From contig JAGQPF010000169.1 of the NCBI GenBank assembly GCA_020426845.1, positions 1 through 57,928 on the forward strand: a stretch of DNA of 57,928 nt. The letters are read 5' to 3'. This stretch comes from Planctomycetales bacterium. Lineage in GTDB: Bacteria > Planctomycetota > Planctomycetia > Pirellulales > Pirellulaceae. Position numbers and translations under genes: made by a program. Every line of letters begins with the position of its first letter. Position 1 is the first letter of the stretch. Shown in pieces: positions 44,277-53,393 of the stretch. The notes below the pieces were generated by a model. It worked only from the letters and a program-made list of their open reading frames with translations, searched no databases and was not told where the DNA came from.

Positions 44277-45859
44277 GCGTCTTCGTCCTCATCTCGTTCC
44301 TCGCCGCCGCGCCCACGCAAGTTCGCGCGGGCGTCCCGGATGAACCGCCGCAGCTCGTCGATGGTTGTCAGCCGCTCCCACTCCTTGCGGGCCAGCGACG
44401 CCAGGGCCGACTTGTTCTCTCGCACCATCTCATTTTGGTAATAGCCGACGAACACGGCGCCGATCCAGCGCGTGACAAAGGCCTGCACGACGCCTTGCAG
44501 CAATCCGCCGGCCAGTGTCCCAATGCCGGGGACCGTCTTCATCGTGGAGGCCAAGCCGGTCGCGACCAGCGGCGTCGCGGCGCTCACGCCCAGAATTGAG
44601 ATCAAGTTCTTGCCCAGTTGGGCGAGCAAGGTGACCGCCGTGTCGGTGTCCATCTCCTGCCGATAGACTCGGCCCAAATCGATGGCCATTTTCGCGGTCA
44701 ACGCGCTGCCTGCGGCCAGGTCCATCAATGGCAGCGGGCTGATTGCCGCTGCGCCGCCCGCCGCCCAGGTGTAGCGATCGATGATCTCCCCAGCGCGTTG
44801 GTCGAGCGACGCTTGCACGCGGCGTCGCGCATCGTCCACCAAGCCGCGCGATTGCAACAGCAGGTTAGCCAGCAGCAGCTCGGCGCCGTCCTTGCGAACG
44901 ATTCGCATCATCCGCTCCGCCAGCGGTGCAATGTCGGGGGCGATCTCCACCTGCTCCACTTGCTCGGTGCCATCGGGCAGCACACGCACGCGAGTTCGCT
45001 CGGTCGGCTGAGACCGCACGGCGACGATGTCGGCGGGCTGGACAAATCGATCCGTCTGCCGCTGCAACTGTCCGATGAGCGACTCCTGATCACGCTGGTC
45101 GTACCAGTCCGATTTGTTCAGGCAGACGAGCACTCGCTTCTCCATCTCGCCCAGTCGCTCGAGCAGATTGTGCTCCGATTCGCGAAGCGGCCCGTCCACG
45201 ACCACGACCACCAAGTCGGCGTCCTTGGCCGCCTCCGCCGCGATGCGGACCCGCTCGGCGCCGTCAATCTCGCCGAGCCCCGGGGTGTCGACCAAGGTGA
45301 CACGATCTTGTCCCGTCCAGGCAATCTCGTTGCGGCGGACGGTGGTGCCGCCTTTGACATCCGAGGCGAACACGTCGCGGCCGGCCAGCGCATTGAGCAG
45401 CGAGGACTTGCCGCTGGAGATCGTGCCGAAAGCGACAATCTCCAGCTTCTGGTCGCGCTGCTTCTCCTGCACGCGATCGGCCAATGCGCGGAGATGGTCG
45501 CGCAGCTCGGGAGCGACCTCGCGGGCCTCGCCCAGGTCCTGGACCGCCTCCAGATTCTGCTTCAGCTCGCGCTGCTGGTCGGTTGTCGAGAGTTGACTGG
45601 GATTTTTGGCCCCGCGCTCGCGTCGCTGGCGTTTGCGACGCGACCCGCGGATCACGCCGCCAATGATCCACAGCGAGCTGCCCAGCAGTAAGACGCCGCC
45701 CGAGCCGACGAGCCCGATCAGCGTCCAGCCCAGCCAGGGAGCGATCTCGTTGGCGCGCAAATACAACTCAAGCAGCCGAGGCGGCAGCGTCACGAGCAAC
45801 CAGCCCAAGAACGCCAGCGACACCAGAATCAGCAATCCGGAGCTAAACCGAATTTTCAT
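44273..45859 (-). CDS. Membrane-anchored dynamin-like GTPase with DUF697-like domain (first of a pair)
   Basis: 528 residues. Two N-terminal membrane helices (GLLILVSLAFLGWLLVTL and WTLIGLVGSGGVLLLGSSLW) and a very basic stretch (RGSRRKRQRRERG) precede a coiled coil. The GTPase domain follows: P-loop FGTISSGKSSLLNAL, G3 LVDTPGLGEIDG, G4 LVCLNKSDWYDQ. The C-terminal part has DUF697-like hydrophobic segments (AISPLPLMDLAAGSALTAKM, VPGIGTLAGGLLQGVVQAFV). The pair shares its layout with the next gene, so one likely arose by duplication. It is bound to the inner membrane. Confidence 0.88.
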   Translation of the reverse strand: MKIRFSSGLLILVSLAFLGWLLVTLPPRLLELYLRANEIAPWLGWTLIGLVGSGGVLLLGSSLWIIGGVIRGSRRKRQRRERGAKNPSQLSTTDQQRELKQNLEAVQDLGEAREVAPELRDHLRALADRVQEKQRDQKLEIVAFGTISSGKSSLLNALAGRDVFASDVKGGTTVRRNEIAWTGQDRVTLVDTPGLGEIDGAERVRIAAEAAKDADLVVVVVDGPLRESEHNLLERLGEMEKRVLVCLNKSDWYDQRDQESLIGQLQRQTDRFVQPADIVAVRSQPTERTRVRVLPDGTEQVEQVEIAPDIAPLAERMMRIVRKDGAELLLANLLLQSRGLVDDARRRVQASLDQRAGEIIDRYTWAAGGAAAISPLPLMDLAAGSALTAKMAIDLGRVYRQEMDTDTAVTLLAQLGKNLISILGVSAATPLVATGLASTMKTVPGIGTLAGGLLQGVVQAFVTRWIGAVFVGYYQNEMVRENKSALASLARKEWERLTTIDELRRFIRDARANLRGRGGEERDEDEDA

Positions 45860-45988
45860 TCGCGAGCGATTCGTGGGCGGGGTGGACGGGCATGGACGGA
45901 TGGAAGTCCACCTTCAGAATACCACGCCCCATTGGCCGGCCGAAAGTGCAGGCCACAGCGAGGGAGTGGCATGCACCGCTGGCGCAAA

Positions 45989-46022
45989 AGAAAAGCCGCC
46001 GTCCGGATGATCCGGGCGGCGG
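45989..46022 (-). terminator. Factor-independent terminator for the Lys-rich protein gene
   Basis: On the minus strand GCCGCCGCCCGGAT and ATCCGGACGGCGGC pair closely and are followed by TTTTCTTTTG. It lies 32 bp behind the stop of the 46054-46566 gene. Confidence 0.8.
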
Positions 46023-46053
46023 CGAATCTCAAAACCGCAGGCTGTCGGTTCGC

Positions 46054-46566
46054 TTAGGCGGCGTTCTTCTTTTTCTTGTTGCCGCCCTTCTTGCCGCCGC
46101 CGCCCAGCTTGAGCTCGCGGGCTTTGTCGGCGCCGATCACCTCGATGATCTTGCCTTGCATCTCGCCCATCACCTTGCTCTGAGCCGCTTGGGTCTCGTT
46201 GTAGACAGCCCGCTGCTCATCGGAGAGCGCGGCCAACGCGGCGTCTTGAGCCTCTTTGCCCTTCTTGCCGGCGTCGGTGGCTTCCTTGCGAGCGGCAGCC
46301 ATCGCCTGCATCGCGTCGCGGCCGATCTTGTCGCGTCGCTTGGCCGCAATCTCCTGCAACTGCGGGGCGTACTCTTTGACGATGCCCTTAATCTTGTCCA
46401 GCTGGCCGTCCTCGAGATTGGCGCTCTCGAGCTTCTTCATCAGGGCTGCGACTTGCTGGTTTTGGCCGGCGCCCTTCTTCTTTTTCTTCTTCTCCTGCGC
46501 GGTGGCGGGAAGAGCAATCATAAGTGCCAAGGCAACAATGGTCAGGACTTTAAACGCACGATTCAT
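46054..46566 (-). CDS. Exported Lys-rich helical protein
   Basis: 170 residues. The signal peptide (FKVLTIVALALMIALPATAQ) is followed by EKKKKKKGAGQ, then predicted helices (VAALMKKLESANLEDGQLDK, DAALAALSDEQRAVYNETQA). The C terminus is GGGGKKGGNKKKKNAA. The helical part recalls Spy/LTxxQ-type periplasmic proteins, while the basic ends suggest binding to an acidic polymer. No family is assigned. A terminator follows directly. Confidence 0.78.
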   Translation of the reverse strand: MNRAFKVLTIVALALMIALPATAQEKKKKKKGAGQNQQVAALMKKLESANLEDGQLDKIKGIVKEYAPQLQEIAAKRRDKIGRDAMQAMAAARKEATDAGKKGKEAQDAALAALSDEQRAVYNETQAAQSKVMGEMQGKIIEVIGADKARELKLGGGGKKGGNKKKKNAA

Positions 46567-46899
46567 GGATCAAACAGCTCCGATTGGAAGAGTGGGTGTT
46601 GGCTGGACGCTCCGAAAGGAAGCGTCACGACAAACGTCCGAACGAGCCTCGGCTGTGGGTAGGAGGCCCGCTCAAGATGGACGTTCAAGCCTGTTGCGAT
46701 CCATCGCCCGCGGCCTGCCGGCAATTGTTCCGGGGTTGGAGGTGGAAAACCCGCGGCCGACGCGCGAGCGCGTCTGCCGCAGAAATAGCAAATGCAATTG
46801 CTCAACAAGGTGGGGATTCAGTGCCATCCCTCGCTGACGCTTCGGGTTTCCTGTTCCTGTCCCTCGCTGACGCTTCGGGGTTCCTTAACGACTAGGAGA
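46567..46899. repeat. Intergenic region with two CCCTCGCTGACGCTTCGGG repeats
   Basis: The motif TCCCTCGCTGACGCTTCGGG is present at 46827-46851 and again at 46860-46884, with GTTTCC or GTTCC after it. A related copy with a small insertion lies at about 16144-16176. No gene is seen in the 333-bp gap. Confidence 0.7.
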
Positions 46900-48207
46900 T
46901 TAGGAGATCAGCTCCTTGATCACGTTGCCGTCGCGGACGATCGTGATCGGACGGCCGGTGTCGGTGTGGTATTCCTTGGTGTGGTCAATGCCCAGCGCGT
47001 GGTAGAACGTGGCGGCGGCGTCATCCGGGCTGATCGCCTCGTTCTTGGGCATGGTGGCCTTGTCGTCGCTCTCGCCCACGACTTGGCCGCCGCGGATGCC
47101 GCCGCCCGCCATCAGCATGAACATGCAGCGCGGGTAGTGGTCGCGGCCACCCTCTTCGGAGCGCGAGTTGATCTTCGGCGTGCGGCCGAACTCGCCCGTG
47201 ACAAACACCGCAGTGCTGTCGAGCAGCCCCTTCTCGTCGAGGCCGTTCAGCAACGCCGAGAGGCCTTGATCCAGCGGCGGCAGCCGACGCTCCTTGAGGT
47301 TGGTGAAGTTGTCCTGATGCGTGTCCCAGCCGCCCAGCGTCATGGTCACGAACCCAACGCCAGCCTCGACCAAGCGGGTGGCCAGCAGGCAGCTTTGGGC
47401 GAACGGATCGTCCGAGAACTGCTTGCGGAAGCTCTCCGCCTCCTGGCTGATGTCGAACGCCTCGCGGGCTCGCTTCGACGTGATGATCGCGTGCGCCTGC
47501 TCGGAGAAGCGATCGAGACCATCGAGTAGTTGGTTGTCCTTCTCGAGGCCTTGGAAGGTCGTGTCGAGGTCCTTCAGCAAGGTGGCTCGCTTCTCGACTT
47601 CCGCAACCGTCAATCCGCCCGTCAGCGAGATGCCGCGGACGCTGAACGGCGCGCCCGGACGCGGCGTGGCGTTGGTGTTCAGCGGAGCGTACTTGACGCC
47701 GAGGAACCCCGGACGCTGGCTGCTGTTGGGGATGGCGACAAACGGAGGCAGGTCGCTAGGCTCCCAGGTCTCCTTGGTGAACACCGAGCCGTAGCCGGGG
47801 TATTCGAGCGACGCCAACGGGCGAGTGCCGGTGTTGACGTACTCGGTACCGAGCTGGTGGGCGCCGAGCGTGTGCGAGACGCCGCGAAGGATCGCGAATT
47901 TGTCGGCGCACTTGGCCAACAGCGGCAGGTGTTCGCTGATCTCGACGCCCGAGACGTTCGTCTTGATCGGGTTAAACGTGCCGCGATACTCGGCCGGAGC
48001 ATCCGGCTTCAGGTCGAACGTGTCCATGTGGGACGGACCGCCGGCCAAGTGAATGAAGATGCCTGCTTTGGCGGGCGCGTTGCTGCTGACTTGGCCAGCT
48101 TCGGCCATCCGCAGGTACGAGGCGAGCGACAGGCCGGACAGGCCGAGCGCTCCCGCTCGCAAGAAGTCTCGTCGACGAACTCCGTCACACGTGCGATGGA
48201 TTGCCAT
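46900..48207 (-). CDS. DUF1501 protein with Tat-type signal
   Basis: 435 residues from ATG at 48207, with AAGGA upstream. The N terminus CDGVRRRDFLRAGALGLSG is a twin-arginine signal. The body is a DUF1501 (sulfatase/phosphatase-like fold) domain: GIFIHLAGGPSHMDTFDLKP, LRGVSHTLGAHQLG, TLGGWDTHQDNFTN and VFVTGEFGRTPKIN. The His and Asp residues in these motifs are candidate metal ligands. DUF1501 genes are nearly always next to DUF1549/DUF1553 genes in planctomycetes, as here. The enzymatic function is not established. It is exported folded. Confidence 0.94.
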   Translation of the reverse strand: MAIHRTCDGVRRRDFLRAGALGLSGLSLASYLRMAEAGQVSSNAPAKAGIFIHLAGGPSHMDTFDLKPDAPAEYRGTFNPIKTNVSGVEISEHLPLLAKCADKFAILRGVSHTLGAHQLGTEYVNTGTRPLASLEYPGYGSVFTKETWEPSDLPPFVAIPNSSQRPGFLGVKYAPLNTNATPRPGAPFSVRGISLTGGLTVAEVEKRATLLKDLDTTFQGLEKDNQLLDGLDRFSEQAHAIITSKRAREAFDISQEAESFRKQFSDDPFAQSCLLATRLVEAGVGFVTMTLGGWDTHQDNFTNLKERRLPPLDQGLSALLNGLDEKGLLDSTAVFVTGEFGRTPKINSRSEEGGRDHYPRCMFMLMAGGGIRGGQVVGESDDKATMPKNEAISPDDAAATFYHALGIDHTKEYHTDTGRPITIVRDGNVIKELIS

Positions 48208-48308
48208 ATTGGTGAGTTCCTTAGGTGGTTGCTCTCTCGAGACGGCCGCGGCCGTCATTCCGTTGGAGGGTATGTTGAAACGCTGTTAGCAAACGCTGTT
48301 AGTGGCCG

Positions 48309-51035
48309 TTAGTGGTTGACGATGAATTCCTTGGTGTTGACCAAAGCCCACAGCAGGCCCTTGAGTCCATCGACCGGATTGTCGTAGCTGGCCAGGTAGT
48401 CGAGCGACCGTTGTTGCTCATCGTCGCTGGGCAGCCGCGTCAGCGTCCGCAGGTACAGCTCTTCGATCAGCTCGGGCGCCTTGGCGAGCTTGCCTTGCTC
48501 ACCTTGCTTGGCGTCCGTGCCCGCTTCGGGCTGGTTGGTGCGGATCGCCTTAATCTGGCTCTCAATCTGCTTCAGTCGTTTGTCCATCGCCGCGACCTGG
48601 CCTTCATTGCCGTCTTTGGCCAGGCGATCGCGACGCCGCTTCAGCTGCTCGTATTGCTGCTTGGCGGCGGCGATACGACGGGCTTGCGGACTTTGCTCGG
48701 GCTCGCTCGTCGTCATTCGCAGTCCGAGGTCGCGGGCGACTTCATTCAGCCAGCCGCCATTGCGGCGTTCGAGCAAAGTCGCGATGTCGCGATCGTTGCG
48801 CAGGTAGACGGTTTGCAACAGCGTGGCGTCCATCGAGCGGTCGCAGTCGCAGCTGCTCTCGCGAGTGGAGCGGCCGAACACCTGCAACGCGTAACCGGGG
48901 CCGTTGCCATTGCCGTTGTTGCGTGCGCTGGCGCCGGCCAAGGCGATGGCGCGGCTGTCGAGCAGATCGCAGGCCGCCTCGGCCTTGTCGTTCGCGGCGG
49001 TCGCGACCATGACGGCGTCGTAGGCGACCTCCGCCGGCAGTCGACGCGGGATGGCGTGGCTGAAGTTGCGGTCGTCCTTCCGGTTGGTGTCGTTGGGGCG
49101 CCAGTCGCGTTGGTAGGCATCGCTGTTGAGAATCTCGCGGTGCACCCAGTGCATGTCAAAGCCGCTGCGCACAAAGCCATCGGCCAAGTAGTTGAGCAGC
49201 TCGTGGTTGCTGGGCGGGTTGGCCAGGCTCAAGTCGTCCGGCGGCTCGACGATGCCGCGATTGAAGTAGCTGGCCCACACTCGATTGACGAACGCTCGCG
49301 CGAACAATTGGTCCTCGGAGTTGCGCAGCCAATCCATCAGCGGCGATCGCGGATCCTCGAATTCGCTGAGCTGCAACTCCTCGCCGCCGAGCAGCCGCGC
49401 GGTGGCGGGCTGGGCATTGTTGTTATTGTTGTTGTTGCGTCGCCGGCGAGCGTCATTGGGCGACGCGGCTCGCGCCTGCATCACGTAGACCTCGGGGAAG
49501 GGCACCGTTTTGCCTTCCTTGATCAGCCGCGGGTACTCGCGACGGGCTTGGTTGCCCTGCTTGTCACCGAGGTCCAAGGAATTCACGATTTCCTGGTATT
49601 GCTTGCGATCCTCGGCCCCGCCGCCGGCGGTGGTGGAGGAGCGAGCGTAGGCGAAGAATCCCGTGAACTGCTCAAAGTCCGCCTTCGACCATTGATCGAA
49701 CGGATGCTTGTGGCATTGGGCACATTGAATGCGGATGCCGAGGAATGAGTAGGCGAAGCTGATCGCTCGCTCGGGCGGGTTGCGGAACTCGCGGCGGGCC
49801 CAGTAGTAAGGCATCGACGGCAGGTCGGCAAACGTCGACTCGCCTCGCTCGATGTCGCACATGTCCTCACAGTACTCGCGGTAGGTCTGGCCCGGCTTGC
49901 GCGAGCGCCCAAGCACAATGCCCTCCACGAGCTTGTCGTAGCTGACGTTTTGCTCCACTCGCTGGTAGATCCAGTCGTACCAGTTCTGGCTTGCCTGATT
50001 CCGCTGCGGTGTCACGTTGACCAGCTGCTGATCGTTGTTGCCGGTGAAGTCGCAGAGCTTGGTCGTCCACCATGCGGCGTACGCCTTGGTCTTCAAAAGC
50101 TCGTCGATCTTCTTGGCTCGCTTGTCGGCGGAGGTGTCGGCCAGGAAGGCGCGGACCTGCGACGAGGACGGCAGCGTGCCGGTCAAGTCCAGCGTCACTC
50201 GGCGCAGGAACGTCGAGTCGTCGCACGTGTCCGAGGGCACGACACCGAGCTTGCGGAGCTTGGTGAGCACATGCTTGTCGATCGGCTTGTCGGCGGCGAC
50301 CTGTGGGTACTTGTCGCCCACCAAGTCGCTGACGGGCCGCATCACCGGGATCGGCACAACCGCCTTGTCGTAGAAGACAACCAGATGGGTGTCACCCGAT
50401 TGGCCGCCCTTGACGTTGCCGTTCTCGTCCACCTTGACGACTTGATCGTCATTGGACTGGAAGCGGCAAAGCGGAGTGACATCCTCGCGAGCGCCGCCTT
50501 CCCAGACCGCGACGACCTTCAGCTTGGTGGCAAAGTCGTCATTGTGGAAGACGATCTCGCTGGGCTCAATCTGCAGCTCAACAAGCGCCGTCTCTTGGTT
50601 CTTGTACTCGGCGCCCTCGCGGATCCAATTGCGGATCACGTGATGCTCCCAGCTGCCCAGCTTGTAGCGTTGTCCGCCCTCATGCTCTTCGTCCGAGACG
50701 GGCTTGGTGATGATCAAGCTCTCTTCGGGCTTGTTGGCCACGACGCGCGGGCTGTCCTCGGCGAACAGCGCCTCGTGATCGCCCTTGAAGTCGTAGCCGA
50801 ACAGCGACAGACGGAAGCCGCCGCGGCCCTGAAACGATCCGTGACAGGCGCGGCCGTTGCAACCCAGCCGGCCAAACAGCGGCACGACGTGCTTCTGAAA
50901 GTCGGGGGTCTCTTCGACGTCGCCCGCGGCGAATCGTTGGGTCACCGGCGGCTGCACATCGTCGGCCGCCATCGCGGGCGCCAACCATGGCAGAGCCAGG
51001 CATGCACAAACGGTCCAAAGACGGGTGCTCTGCAT
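48309..51035 (-). CDS. DUF1549/DUF1553 exported protein with c-type heme motif
   Basis: 908 residues from ATG at 51035, with GGAG seven bases upstream. A signal peptide is followed by a PSCyt1-like region with CNGRACHG (Cx3CH, not the normal heme motif). Next comes a bacterial Ig-like part (LQIEPSEIVFHNDDFATKLK). The DUF1549 domain (FLRRVTLDLTGTLPSSSQVR) contains CAQCHKHPFDQW, a true CxxCH heme site. DUF1553 follows (FARAFVNRVWASYFNRGIVE), and a coiled coil lies near 800. A run of seven Asn follows four Arg near residue 535. It is periplasmic, possibly redox-active, and pairs with the DUF1501 gene 101 bp downstream. Confidence 0.94.
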   Translation of the reverse strand: MQSTRLWTVCACLALPWLAPAMAADDVQPPVTQRFAAGDVEETPDFQKHVVPLFGRLGCNGRACHGSFQGRGGFRLSLFGYDFKGDHEALFAEDSPRVVANKPEESLIITKPVSDEEHEGGQRYKLGSWEHHVIRNWIREGAEYKNQETALVELQIEPSEIVFHNDDFATKLKVVAVWEGGAREDVTPLCRFQSNDDQVVKVDENGNVKGGQSGDTHLVVFYDKAVVPIPVMRPVSDLVGDKYPQVAADKPIDKHVLTKLRKLGVVPSDTCDDSTFLRRVTLDLTGTLPSSSQVRAFLADTSADKRAKKIDELLKTKAYAAWWTTKLCDFTGNNDQQLVNVTPQRNQASQNWYDWIYQRVEQNVSYDKLVEGIVLGRSRKPGQTYREYCEDMCDIERGESTFADLPSMPYYWARREFRNPPERAISFAYSFLGIRIQCAQCHKHPFDQWSKADFEQFTGFFAYARSSTTAGGGAEDRKQYQEIVNSLDLGDKQGNQARREYPRLIKEGKTVPFPEVYVMQARAASPNDARRRRNNNNNNNAQPATARLLGGEELQLSEFEDPRSPLMDWLRNSEDQLFARAFVNRVWASYFNRGIVEPPDDLSLANPPSNHELLNYLADGFVRSGFDMHWVHREILNSDAYQRDWRPNDTNRKDDRNFSHAIPRRLPAEVAYDAVMVATAANDKAEAACDLLDSRAIALAGASARNNGNGNGPGYALQVFGRSTRESSCDCDRSMDATLLQTVYLRNDRDIATLLERRNGGWLNEVARDLGLRMTTSEPEQSPQARRIAAAKQQYEQLKRRRDRLAKDGNEGQVAAMDKRLKQIESQIKAIRTNQPEAGTDAKQGEQGKLAKAPELIEELYLRTLTRLPSDDEQQRSLDYLASYDNPVDGLKGLLWALVNTKEFIVNH

Positions 51036-51140
51036 GAGTTGCTCCAAGTGAGGTAGGGAGGCGGCGCGATTGCCGCCGGGTGGGTCTACGGCGTGCGTCC
51101 CAACGAGGCATTCAGCGCGACGTCGGGACGTGATGAAGTG

Positions 51141-51824
51141 TTAGGTGTTTGGCGTCGGATTGGCGGGGGCATTGCCGACCGGCTTTCCGGGGCGTTTCGA
51201 GGCTCCGGAGCCGGCTCGCTTCTCCTTCACGAGCGACTGCGCGGATCGCAGCATCAATTGGACATCGTTTTCGAGCTTCTCCGCCTGATCTGCGCGGAGC
51301 GCCTGCAGTTGTTCCTCGAGCTTCTCAAGCCGCTCTTGCTGACGTGCGCGATCCAGCTCAATCAAGGCGATCCGGGTCGACTGCAGCTCTTCGACGGCAG
51401 CTCGCAGTTCGGCCACCATCTCCGGCTTCTCGCGCGAGCGAACTACCTTCAACGCGAGCAGCTGAGTTTGTGACTCCAGCTTCCAGCGTTTGAGCTCGAG
51501 CTCGTATCTCGCCATGTCTCGCTCGCGGATCGACGCCAAGCGAACGCTGGTGCGAAACAGCGTGCGCACGGCCGCGTGATATTGGGCGGGACGGGCTGAC
51601 TTGAGTTGGTTCAACAGCAAAGCAAGGTCGGGATGATGCTCCTCAACCAGCGCGTTGACCGCCGCGATCTGATCGGACGTGACGGGGGGCAATCGACGCG
51701 CGGCCTTGGGGCCACCGTTGGCTGCAGGGAGCTTGCCGTCGTCAGGGGGTTGCGCGAAAGCCATGGCGGTGACTGCGATCACCACCAACGCGGTCACCCC
51801 GCGCGCGGCGTGTGCCAAGCTCAT
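51141..51824 (-). CDS. Exported coiled-coil protein
   Basis: 227 residues with a signal peptide (GVTALVVIAVTAMAFAQ). The mature chain is almost wholly helical and charged: VEEHHPDLALLLNQLKSARP, ARYELELKRWKLESQTQLLA, and LDRARQQERLEKLEEQLQAL, a clear coiled coil. The ends are Pro/Asn-rich. Its ATG overlaps the anti-sigma gene stop by 4 bp, so it belongs to the sigma-factor operon and may be a sensor or effector in that pathway. No named family. Confidence 0.82.
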   Translation of the reverse strand: MSLAHAARGVTALVVIAVTAMAFAQPPDDGKLPAANGGPKAARRLPPVTSDQIAAVNALVEEHHPDLALLLNQLKSARPAQYHAAVRTLFRTSVRLASIRERDMARYELELKRWKLESQTQLLALKVVRSREKPEMVAELRAAVEELQSTRIALIELDRARQQERLEKLEEQLQALRADQAEKLENDVQLMLRSAQSLVKEKRAGSGASKRPGKPVGNAPANPTPNT

Positions 51825-52522
51825 AAGGACTCCTCGTTCGCATCACGCAAGTCCAACGAGGCATCGCTTTCGGACGCGTCAAGCGCCGCCCACATCCAAT
51901 CCGCGGATGTGATCTCCGTCAAACTGTCCTCAACCGGCAGGGGCTCCACGTCCGAACCTGCCAGCGTGAACCCGATCGGGTCCGCGTCTTTGGGCGTGGC
52001 GACATTGTGGTCGAGCTGACTGGCCCAAAGCTCTGCCAATTGCGCGTCATTCAGTTCGTTGACGACGGGAGTTCGGGCGACCTGCGTGTTGTTGACGGGA
52101 GGAGTGTCCACGGCGTTGGGCTGCCAAAGCAGCACGGCCAACAGCGCGGCCACCGTGAGGGCGAGCGCCGTTGCGGCGCGCTTCCAAGCGACCACTTGGC
52201 GTCGCACCGGCTCGACGGCCTCAGTCGACTCGACGGGCCAATGGGACACGGCGCGCAGGGCGCCATCTAATTCCGCCGCGGTGGCCACGGCCTCGCGAGC
52301 TTCCTGGCAATCCATCAGGCGTTTGCCAAACGCCTCGCGGGCGTCGTCGGGGAGCTCGTCGCTGATGAATTGATACGCCAGCCAGTGCAACGCGTCTCCG
52401 GTGGCAGTGCTCGGATCGAGCGCCTGTTGGTGTTCGCGATTGGGTTCGCGATTGGGTTCGCTGTTGGGTTCGCTGTTGGGTTCGCTGTTGGCGGCGGTTT
52501 GCTGATCAAACACGATGGTCAT
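51821..52522 (-). CDS. Putative anti-sigma factor, single membrane helix
   Basis: 233 residues. The first 30 are a tandem NSEP/NREP repeat encoded by 12-bp units. A helical cytoplasmic region follows (ALHWLAYQFISDELPDDARE, DCQEAREAVATAAELDGALR), then one membrane helix (AATALALTVAALLAVLLWQP) and a periplasmic tail of about 95 residues. The layout is that of a membrane anti-sigma factor, but the His-x3-Cys-x2-Cys zinc site of the ZAS class is absent. The start overlaps the ECF sigma gene by 17 bp, the usual coupling of such pairs. Confidence 0.8.
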   Translation of the reverse strand: MTIVFDQQTAANSEPNSEPNSEPNREPNREHQQALDPSTATGDALHWLAYQFISDELPDDAREAFGKRLMDCQEAREAVATAAELDGALRAVSHWPVESTEAVEPVRRQVVAWKRAATALALTVAALLAVLLWQPNAVDTPPVNNTQVARTPVVNELNDAQLAELWASQLDHNVATPKDADPIGFTLAGSDVEPLPVEDSLTEITSADWMWAALDASESDASLDLRDANEESL

Positions 52523-53042
52523 CCAACCAAGTTCGCAACTTTTCCATCGCCGCTCGCATCCGGGTCAACACGGTGCCCAGAGGCAGACCCAGCCGTTCGG
52601 CGATCTCGGAGAATTTCAAATCTTCATAAACTCGCAGCCGCACCACCTCGCCTTGCTTCTCGGTCAACTCGCCCATGGCTTGTCGCACCAGCTCGACGGT
52701 CTCGAATCGCACGAAGTGGTCCGCCGCATCCGCCTCGTCAACCACGCGTGGCTCGACTTTTTCGCGGGGCACGCGGTTTCCCGTCGCGCCTCGCCGCTGA
52801 TGCTCGCAAGCCTCACGATAGGCGACGCGAAACAGCCAAGCCTTGCGAGTCTCCTCGCGGCTTTGGCCGCCTTTCTCAATCAGTTTGACAAAGGTGGCCT
52901 GGAGCACATCCTGGACTAGATTGGCATCCCGCAGCACGCCCATCAAAAAGTTGGTGAGCTGTTCCGCATGCTCGGCATAGAGCAGCGTCACCTCTGCCGG
53001 ATCCAGTCTTGGTTCGTCCTCCAAAGCTCGGTCCTCGTTCAC
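52506..53042 (-). CDS. ECF-type RNA polymerase sigma factor
   Basis: 178 residues with a GTG start at 53042 and no strong ribosome site. Region 2 is seen in EVTLLYAEHAEQLTNFLMGV and DVLQATFVKLIEKGG. Region 4 is seen in LTEKQGEVVRLRVYEDLKFS and EIAERLGLPLGTVLTRMRAA. Regions 1.1 and 3 are missing, as in ECF factors. It would direct transcription of its own operon and others when released by the anti-sigma factor encoded next. The downstream coiled-coil, DUF1549 and DUF1501 genes are plausible targets. Confidence 0.93.
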   Translation of the reverse strand: MNEDRALEDEPRLDPAEVTLLYAEHAEQLTNFLMGVLRDANLVQDVLQATFVKLIEKGGQSREETRKAWLFRVAYREACEHQRRGATGNRVPREKVEPRVVDEADAADHFVRFETVELVRQAMGELTEKQGEVVRLRVYEDLKFSEIAERLGLPLGTVLTRMRAAMEKLRTWLDDHRV

Positions 53043-53393
53043 TGTTCGCTTGCCCCCGAGGAGGGGGTTGTTGGCCTCCCCATGAAAGCGAAGGCAAGCG
53101 TCAGAAGCGACGATCCAACCATAGAGATGCGCGAACCGAGTGGATTATTTGGACGGAATTCGGAATTTTAGCCGACGGGGCACCACATCGCTCCGGCCGG
53201 ATGGCTGTGCTATAAACGCGTTTCCCTCGCGTGACTTCACCGGAGACTCGGGCGACGGGAATTGCGAGCAGTCGCGGTGATTCGATTCCTCGCAGACGGA
53301 CGGTTCGGGTTTTGGCCGCTGCCTCAAGCTCGTGGCTCGCCACGACTTCGCGAGTTCTCCAACCCCAAAACTAAGGCTTGACGGTCCACTAGT
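53043..53393. other. Divergent intergenic region of the sigma operon and the ABC permease
   Basis: 351 bp without a convincing gene. It must hold the promoters of both units. A TATAAA lies near 53211 on the plus strand; I cannot match a -35 box with confidence. Confidence 0.4.

Noticed and set aside
48312..51056. Long plus-strand frames opposite the DUF1549/DUF1553 gene
   Set aside because: They are Val/Leu/Arg-rich antisense shadows. The minus strand has heme and domain motifs.
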